The notes under the pieces: model-generated
Told to the model about the DNA's origin: nothing
What the model saw: only the letters and a program-made list of their open reading frames with translations
The model's database searches: none
Program-made: the position numbers and the translations under genes
Assembly: GCA_963797835.1 (NCBI GenBank)
Contig: CAWCRN010000003.1
Span: forward strand, 28,574-92,573
DNA length: 64,000 nucleotides
From: JBDTSW01 sp963797835
GTDB lineage: Bacteria; Actinomycetota; Thermoleophilia; Solirubrobacterales; 70-9
Reading direction: 5' to 3'
Shown: piece by piece, positions 60,629 through 64,000 of the stretch
Position numbering within the stretch: position 1 is the stretch's first letter
Layout: every line of letters begins with the position of its first letter

Positions 60629-61003
60629 GTGGCTGGAACGACAGACATGACCGACGACGAATTCCTCGAAGCTCTGACGGCGCTCGAGGACGTCCTCGCT
60701 GATAACGGAAGGCGCGCAAGCCTGATCAAGAAGCGGATCGCTCAGCTCCGGCGCTCGCGGGCGAGGGATGTGCCCTACGCCGAGCTCGTCGGGAACGAGC
60801 ACGGGCCACTCATCGTGCAGCTCCTCACCGAGAGCTCGGCGGCGCTTGACACCTCTGGAGCGAACGTCCGTCGAGCCGAGGCGGAGGCTCTCTACGCCGA
60901 GGGCATGACGATGGAGCAGATCGCAGAGAGCTTCGGTGTCACGCGGCAACGCGTGTCTGCCCTCCTGCGCAAGGGGCCCAAGGACCCACGGCCTGGCAGG
61001 TAG
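60629..61003 (+). CDS. Helix-turn-helix protein
   Basis: 124 residues from GTG 60629. N-terminal helices (DDEFLEALTALEDVLADNGR and RRASLIKKRIAQLRRSRARD), middle GPLIVQLLTESSAALD and a C-terminal HTH (AEALYAEGMTMEQIAESFGV then TRQRVSALLR) of the sigma-region-4/Hin type. GTG follows TATCTT by 8 nt (leaderless). The palindrome array directly upstream is a candidate binding site for this protein itself. Confidence 0.72.
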   Translation: MAGTTDMTDDEFLEALTALEDVLADNGRRASLIKKRIAQLRRSRARDVPYAELVGNEHGPLIVQLLTESSAALDTSGANVRRAEAEALYAEGMTMEQIAESFGVTRQRVSALLRKGPKDPRPGR

Positions 61004-61379
61004 GCTCGGTCGTCGTCTCGCGTCGGCCGGCACACAGTACCAGCGTGACCTACCGTGGCCCGCAGCTCTTCGTGGACGCGGAGAGCGGGTGACTCTCGCT
61101 TCACCGATGGGAAGAGAGGGCCTTGTCGAGCGCCCCCGCGGCAGGAGTCTCTATGTACGGGACGCCTGCCGCGCGCCTCGTCCTTGAATCGAGATAGGAC
61201 CTGCGGTGAGAACACCGACCCCAGGTCTTAGCTAAGTGGCGCTCTTCGTCCTAAGTGTTCACCGTTCGCCCGCGTCTGAGAACGACGCCGTTGATTGTGA
61301 CTGCCTCTAGCCGGCTTGAGAGTTCAATCGTTCGTCCACGGGGGTTTGTGCCGAGCTCCCGGCGGGCAGTCGCTGCGGT
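61004..61379. other. Intergenic stretch without recognisable gene
   Basis: Mixed composition, less GC-rich after 61190. I see no gene, tRNA or strong hairpin. Confidence 0.5.
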
Positions 61380-61592
61380 ATGGCTATTGGAACTTCAATC
61401 TTCCTCATTGCTGTCGGCGCGATCCTGCGGTTCGCGGTCCAGGACTCGATTAAAGATGTCGACCTCTCGACCGTCGGGCTGATCCTGATGATCGTCGGGG
61501 CGATCGGCCTCGCGGTCGGCCTCTGGATGACCCGCCGGTACACCAGCGCCTCGCAGCCGGTCGTTCGCGACGGGTACGACCGCCGCGTCTAG
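61380..61592 (+). CDS. DUF6458-like small membrane protein
   Basis: 70 residues: MAIGTSIFLIAVGAILRFAV, QDSIKDVDLSTVGLILMIVG, AIGLAVGLWMTRR. Two transmembrane helices around a conserved D.STVG turn, the pattern of DUF6458, very common and uncharacterised in actinobacteria. Confidence 0.75.
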   Translation: MAIGTSIFLIAVGAILRFAVQDSIKDVDLSTVGLILMIVGAIGLAVGLWMTRRYTSASQPVVRDGYDRRV

Positions 61593-61678
61593 CCCCCAGC
61601 CACGGACCGCTCTCGATTGATCCGGCGCAGGACGGGTAGCTCGCATGTTCACCCCCGACTAAGAGCTGAGAACCAACC

Positions 61679-62307
61679 ATGCCTGATCCCACTACCAGCG
61701 ACGCCAAGCTAATCCAGTATCTGAACGAGGCCCACGCCAAGGAGAAGGAGCTCGAGACCTCCCTTCAGGCGCACATCGGGATGACCGCCCGGCCTCCCTA
61801 CAAGAAGCGCCTTCAGCAGCATCTGAAGGAGACCAAGTCGCACTCCAAGCAGCTCGAGCGCCGGATCAAGAAGCTGGGTGGCTCCACGGCCATCGTTCCC
61901 GAGCTCGCGAGCCGGGGCGTGGCACTCGCGAAGGGCCCGCTTCACGCCCTCCGGGGTAGAGCGAGGAGGAGAAGCTCCTCAAGAATGCCAAGACCGAGTA
62001 CTCCGAGGAGCACGAGGAGATCGCCACCTACTCGGCGATCGAGACACTTGCCGAGGCCGTGGGCGACAAGGAGACGGCGATGCTCGCCCGCGCGATTCGT
62101 CGCGACGAGGAGCGCATGGCGAAGTATCTCGAGGGAGTGATCCCGACGCTCACGAAGGCGGTCGCCAAGGCCGAGATCCGCGCCGCGGAGCGCTCCAGCG
62201 GTTCGCGTCGCGCGAGCGGACGCAGGCGCGCCGCCTCGGCGGGCTCGTCGAGCTCGAGCAAGGCGCGAGGGCGTAAGACCTCGACCACAAGGGTGCGCGG
62301 GCGCTAG
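61679..62307 (+). CDS. YciE/DUF892-type ferritin-like protein (frameshifted near 61960)
   Basis: First part: LIQYLNEAHAKEKELETSLQ, AHIGMTARPPYKKRLQQHLK, ETKSHSKQLERRIKKLGGS. The second half continues in another frame: SEEEKLLKNAKTEYSEEHEE, IATYSAIETLAEAVGDKETA, MLARAIRRDEERMAKYLEGV, then a basic Ser-rich tail. Together they give the four-helix bundle of DUF892, linked to stress and catalase operons. One indel at GGGGTAGAGCGAGG causes the break. Confidence 0.75.
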
Positions 62308-62420
62308 TCAGGGCGCGCCGGCCCTGGTCCTCACGCTCGCTCTCGCCCGCCCGGGCGGAAAACAACCATAGGGCGCCGCGGCGTTTTTGCCGGGTCCCTC
62401 GCAGGGTAGAACGGGGCGCG

Positions 62421-63437
62421 ATGGCCAGAACCAGACGTGTCGACTGCAACGCCGCCGGCATCCGGCGACGCCGCCACGGGCGCGGGTTCAGTTACGAGTG
62501 GGCGAGCGGCGGCAAGGTGGACGACCCGCTCGTCGTCGAGCGGATCCGTGCCCTGGCGATCCCACCGGCGTGGGAGGACGTCTGGATCTGCCCGATCGAG
62601 AACGGCCACATCCAGGCGACCGGCATCGACGACGCGGGGCGCAAGCAGTACCTCTACCACCAGGCGTGGCGCGAGAACCGGGACCGGGCGAAGTTCGCCG
62701 AGATGGAGGGTTTCGCCAAGGCCCTGCCGCGCCTGCGCGAACGCATCAACGAGGACCTCGGCCGCCGCGGGCTCGTCCGCGAGCGGGTCCTGGCCTGCGG
62801 GATCGGCCTGCTGGACCACGGGCTCTTCCGGGTCGGCTCCGAGCGTTACGCGACCGACAACGGGACCTTCGGCCTGACCACGCTCGAGCGCCACCATCTG
62901 CGGATCGAGCGCGGCGCCGCGGTCTTCGACTACAAGGCCAAGGGCGGTAAGCGCCATCGCATCGATATCGCGGGCCCCGAGCTGCTGCCCACGCTGAGAG
63001 CCCTGAAGGCCCGGCGAGGAGGGCCGCGCGACCTGCTCGCCTACCGCAGCGGCCGGGAGTGGCGGGACGTCGTCGCCGAGGACATCAACCAACACCTGCG
63101 CGACCTTGCCGGCGGCGAGTATTCGGCAAAGGACTTCCGGACCTGGAACGCGACCGTCCTCGCCGCGCTCGCCCTCGCCGAGCACGCCACCGACGCTAAG
63201 ACGAAAGCGGCGCGAAAGCGGGCCGCCGACGACGCGACGAGCCGCGTCGCCGAACTGCTCTCCAACACCCCGGCGGTCTCTCGCAGCTCCTACATCGATC
63301 CCCGCGTCTTCGACCGCTTCGACGCCGGCGAGACGATCCGCCCGGCGCTGAGCCGGATCGTGGGCGACGCCGACGAGACGGGCTTTCCCGAGCGCGAGCG
63401 AATCGAGCGCGCGGTGCTGCGGCTGCTCGCCTCCTGA
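62421..63437 (+). CDS. DNA topoisomerase IB
   Basis: 338 residues. N-terminal domain ending in IDDAGRKQYLYHQAWR (the RKQYxYH signature), catalytic Arg regions DHGLFRVGSERYATDNGTFG, Lys in KGGKRH, second Arg in KDFRTWNATV, and the nucleophilic Tyr in SRSSYIDPRVFDRF. Matches poxvirus-like bacterial TopIB length. It relaxes supercoils through a 3'-phosphotyrosine intermediate and is non-essential in most bacteria. Confidence 0.92.
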   Translation: MARTRRVDCNAAGIRRRRHGRGFSYEWASGGKVDDPLVVERIRALAIPPAWEDVWICPIENGHIQATGIDDAGRKQYLYHQAWRENRDRAKFAEMEGFAKALPRLRERINEDLGRRGLVRERVLACGIGLLDHGLFRVGSERYATDNGTFGLTTLERHHLRIERGAAVFDYKAKGGKRHRIDIAGPELLPTLRALKARRGGPRDLLAYRSGREWRDVVAEDINQHLRDLAGGEYSAKDFRTWNATVLAALALAEHATDAKTKAARKRAADDATSRVAELLSNTPAVSRSSYIDPRVFDRFDAGETIRPALSRIVGDADETGFPERERIERAVLRLLAS

Positions 63438-63521
63438 CCGTGCGCTCACCCGCCGTGTGCGGGTGATGCGAGAGGGGGTAAACGGCTGCTGCGCAGCCCG
63501 GACTTCCGGACCGAGGAGATC

Positions 63522-63738
63522 ATGGCCAAGGACCACGGACCCAGCGTGAAAACGACAAGCAGTACGAGGGCCTGCGTAGGAACGGCATAAGCAAGCACCG
63601 GGCCGTATCGATCGCGAACTCCCAGGGCGCATCGAGCCGCGGCGGCAAGGGGGAGCGGCAGCTCGAAGTCGGCAGGAGCGCGCCGCGGGCCGCGAGGGCA
63701 GCAACACCTCCTCGGGCGCGCCATGGAGGCCCCCTAGC
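63522..63738 (+). CDS. DUF7218-like small protein (frameshifted)
   Basis: MAKDHGPSVK from ATG 63522 (GAGGAG upstream), then in the next frame NDKQYEGLRRNGISKHRAVS IANSQGASSRGGKG. This is the short Lys-rich family MAKDHGPSVKDDKQYEGLRK common in actinobacteria. One base is missing or two extra in GTGAAAACGAC (63546-63556). End coordinate approximate. Confidence 0.6.
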
Positions 63739-63777
63739 GTCGCGCGTCCCCTGCTCCCGTGGCACCTTGAGCGGCCG

Positions 63778-63799
63778 GATTGATGCCCGATTGATGCCC
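63778..63799. repeat. Tandem 11-bp repeat near tRNA-His
   Basis: GATTGATGCCC twice in a row. It lies ~65 bp from the tRNA-His 3' end; no integrase is seen, so no att site is claimed. Confidence 0.5.
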
Positions 63800-63829
63800 G
63801 CCACGGTCAGGGATTAGACGTGTGAAATA

Positions 63830-63856
63830 CGAAAACCCCCGCGTTAGCAGGGGGTT
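63830..63856 (-). terminator. Intrinsic terminator of tRNA-His
   Basis: On the minus strand AACCCCC, 9-nt loop, GGGGGTT followed by TTCG. Stem arms 63834-63840 and 63850-63856, directly after the tRNA. Confidence 0.8.
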
Positions 63857-63862
63857 CGTGAG

Positions 63863-63936
63863 GGCGAGCGACGGGACTTGAACCCGCGACCACCTGGACC
63901 ACAACCAGGAGCTCTACCAACTGAGCTACGCCCACC
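63863..63936 (-). tRNA. tRNA-His (anticodon GTG)
   Basis: Acceptor GTGGGCG/CGCTCGC with two G-T pairs, D-arm GCTC...GAGC, anticodon stem CCTGG/CCAGG with loop TTGTGGT (anticodon GTG), T-arm GCGGG TTCAAGT CCCGT. The extra G(-1) pairs with C73, the histidine-tRNA hallmark. CCA is not encoded. Confidence 0.95.
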
Positions 63937-64000
63937 AGGGGTCGGCGCGAAGGCGCGCCGCGCAGGTCAATCTAGCGCGCCGGCCTCCGCCTGATCGGCT

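Noticed and set aside
60437..61033. Long minus-strand frame opposite the HTH gene
   Set aside because: Antisense to the HTH protein, which has a clear fold and start. The frame mixes repeat-array and shadow sequence.
63778..63936. Integration site at tRNA-His
   Set aside because: The 11-bp repeat does not copy the tRNA 3' end and no integrase gene is present.

Overview
The window comes from a high-GC actinobacterium, most likely class Thermoleophilia (Solirubrobacterales-like). The evidence is very GC-rich coding DNA, many leaderless-looking starts with a -10 hexamer 6-9 nt before ATG/GTG, a large family of short NTF2/SnoaL-like proteins beginning MSQENVE, DUF222/HNH and choice-of-anchor proteins, and many ECF sigma factors. 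There are two tRNAs (Gly-CCC, His-GTG) and no rRNA, CRISPR array or intact insertion sequence.

Layout. 0-6.5 kb: housekeeping and metabolic genes (DinB polymerase, HNH/DUF222, VOC protein, FAD oxidase, tRNA-Gly, a TlpA/CcmH cytochrome c maturation pair). 6.5-12 kb: two frameshifted secreted-protein genes and a sigma factor fused to its own zinc-finger anti-sigma and membrane anchor, with two tiny upstream genes. 12-23.5 kb: a beta-helix exoprotein, an ECF41 sigma factor facing an MFS pump through a pair of ECF41-type promoters, a short ECF sigma with a hydrolase, an LLM oxidoreductase, PAP2/DedA/GDPD/flippase-like membrane-lipid genes, and MarR. 23.6-30.7 kb: two-component genes (receiver-only protein, two HisKA_3 kinases, a NarL regulator) around an MMPL exporter. 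31-37 kb: an ECF42/YCII module, a second MFS pump and an ArsR regulator with twin operators. 37-41.7 kb: redox enzymes, including a Tat-exported oxidoreductase and an FAD oxidase that lacks the flavin-linking histidine.

37-57 kb is the most unusual region. At least seven NTF2-like genes occur singly or in tandem, all sharing nearly the same first 18 nt and the same last ~30 nt. The same head and tail also flank an unrelated membrane protein, and the tail flanks a coiled-coil protein. Orphan heads and tails and decayed copies are scattered around. Interleaved with them are three paralogous lipoprotein genes, two with their two domains in opposite order. Each has a pair of 11-bp direct repeats upstream, arranged like SARP regulator sites. 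A SARP/BTAD regulator and a 1.5-kb-residue Ser/Thr kinase-nSTAND-WD40 protein sit between them. I infer a regulon built around the SARP protein and a recombining cassette family.

57-64 kb holds small basic or membrane proteins, a STAS protein, a DUF2294 protein, an HTH gene preceded by a 15-bp palindromic repeat array, a YciE-like protein, topoisomerase IB and tRNA-His with a clear terminator.

Caution: about a dozen reading frames are broken, mostly by one extra base next to an identical base, often in genes that otherwise look functional. Either the assembly has insertion errors or several genes are decaying. Such genes are annotated across the break.
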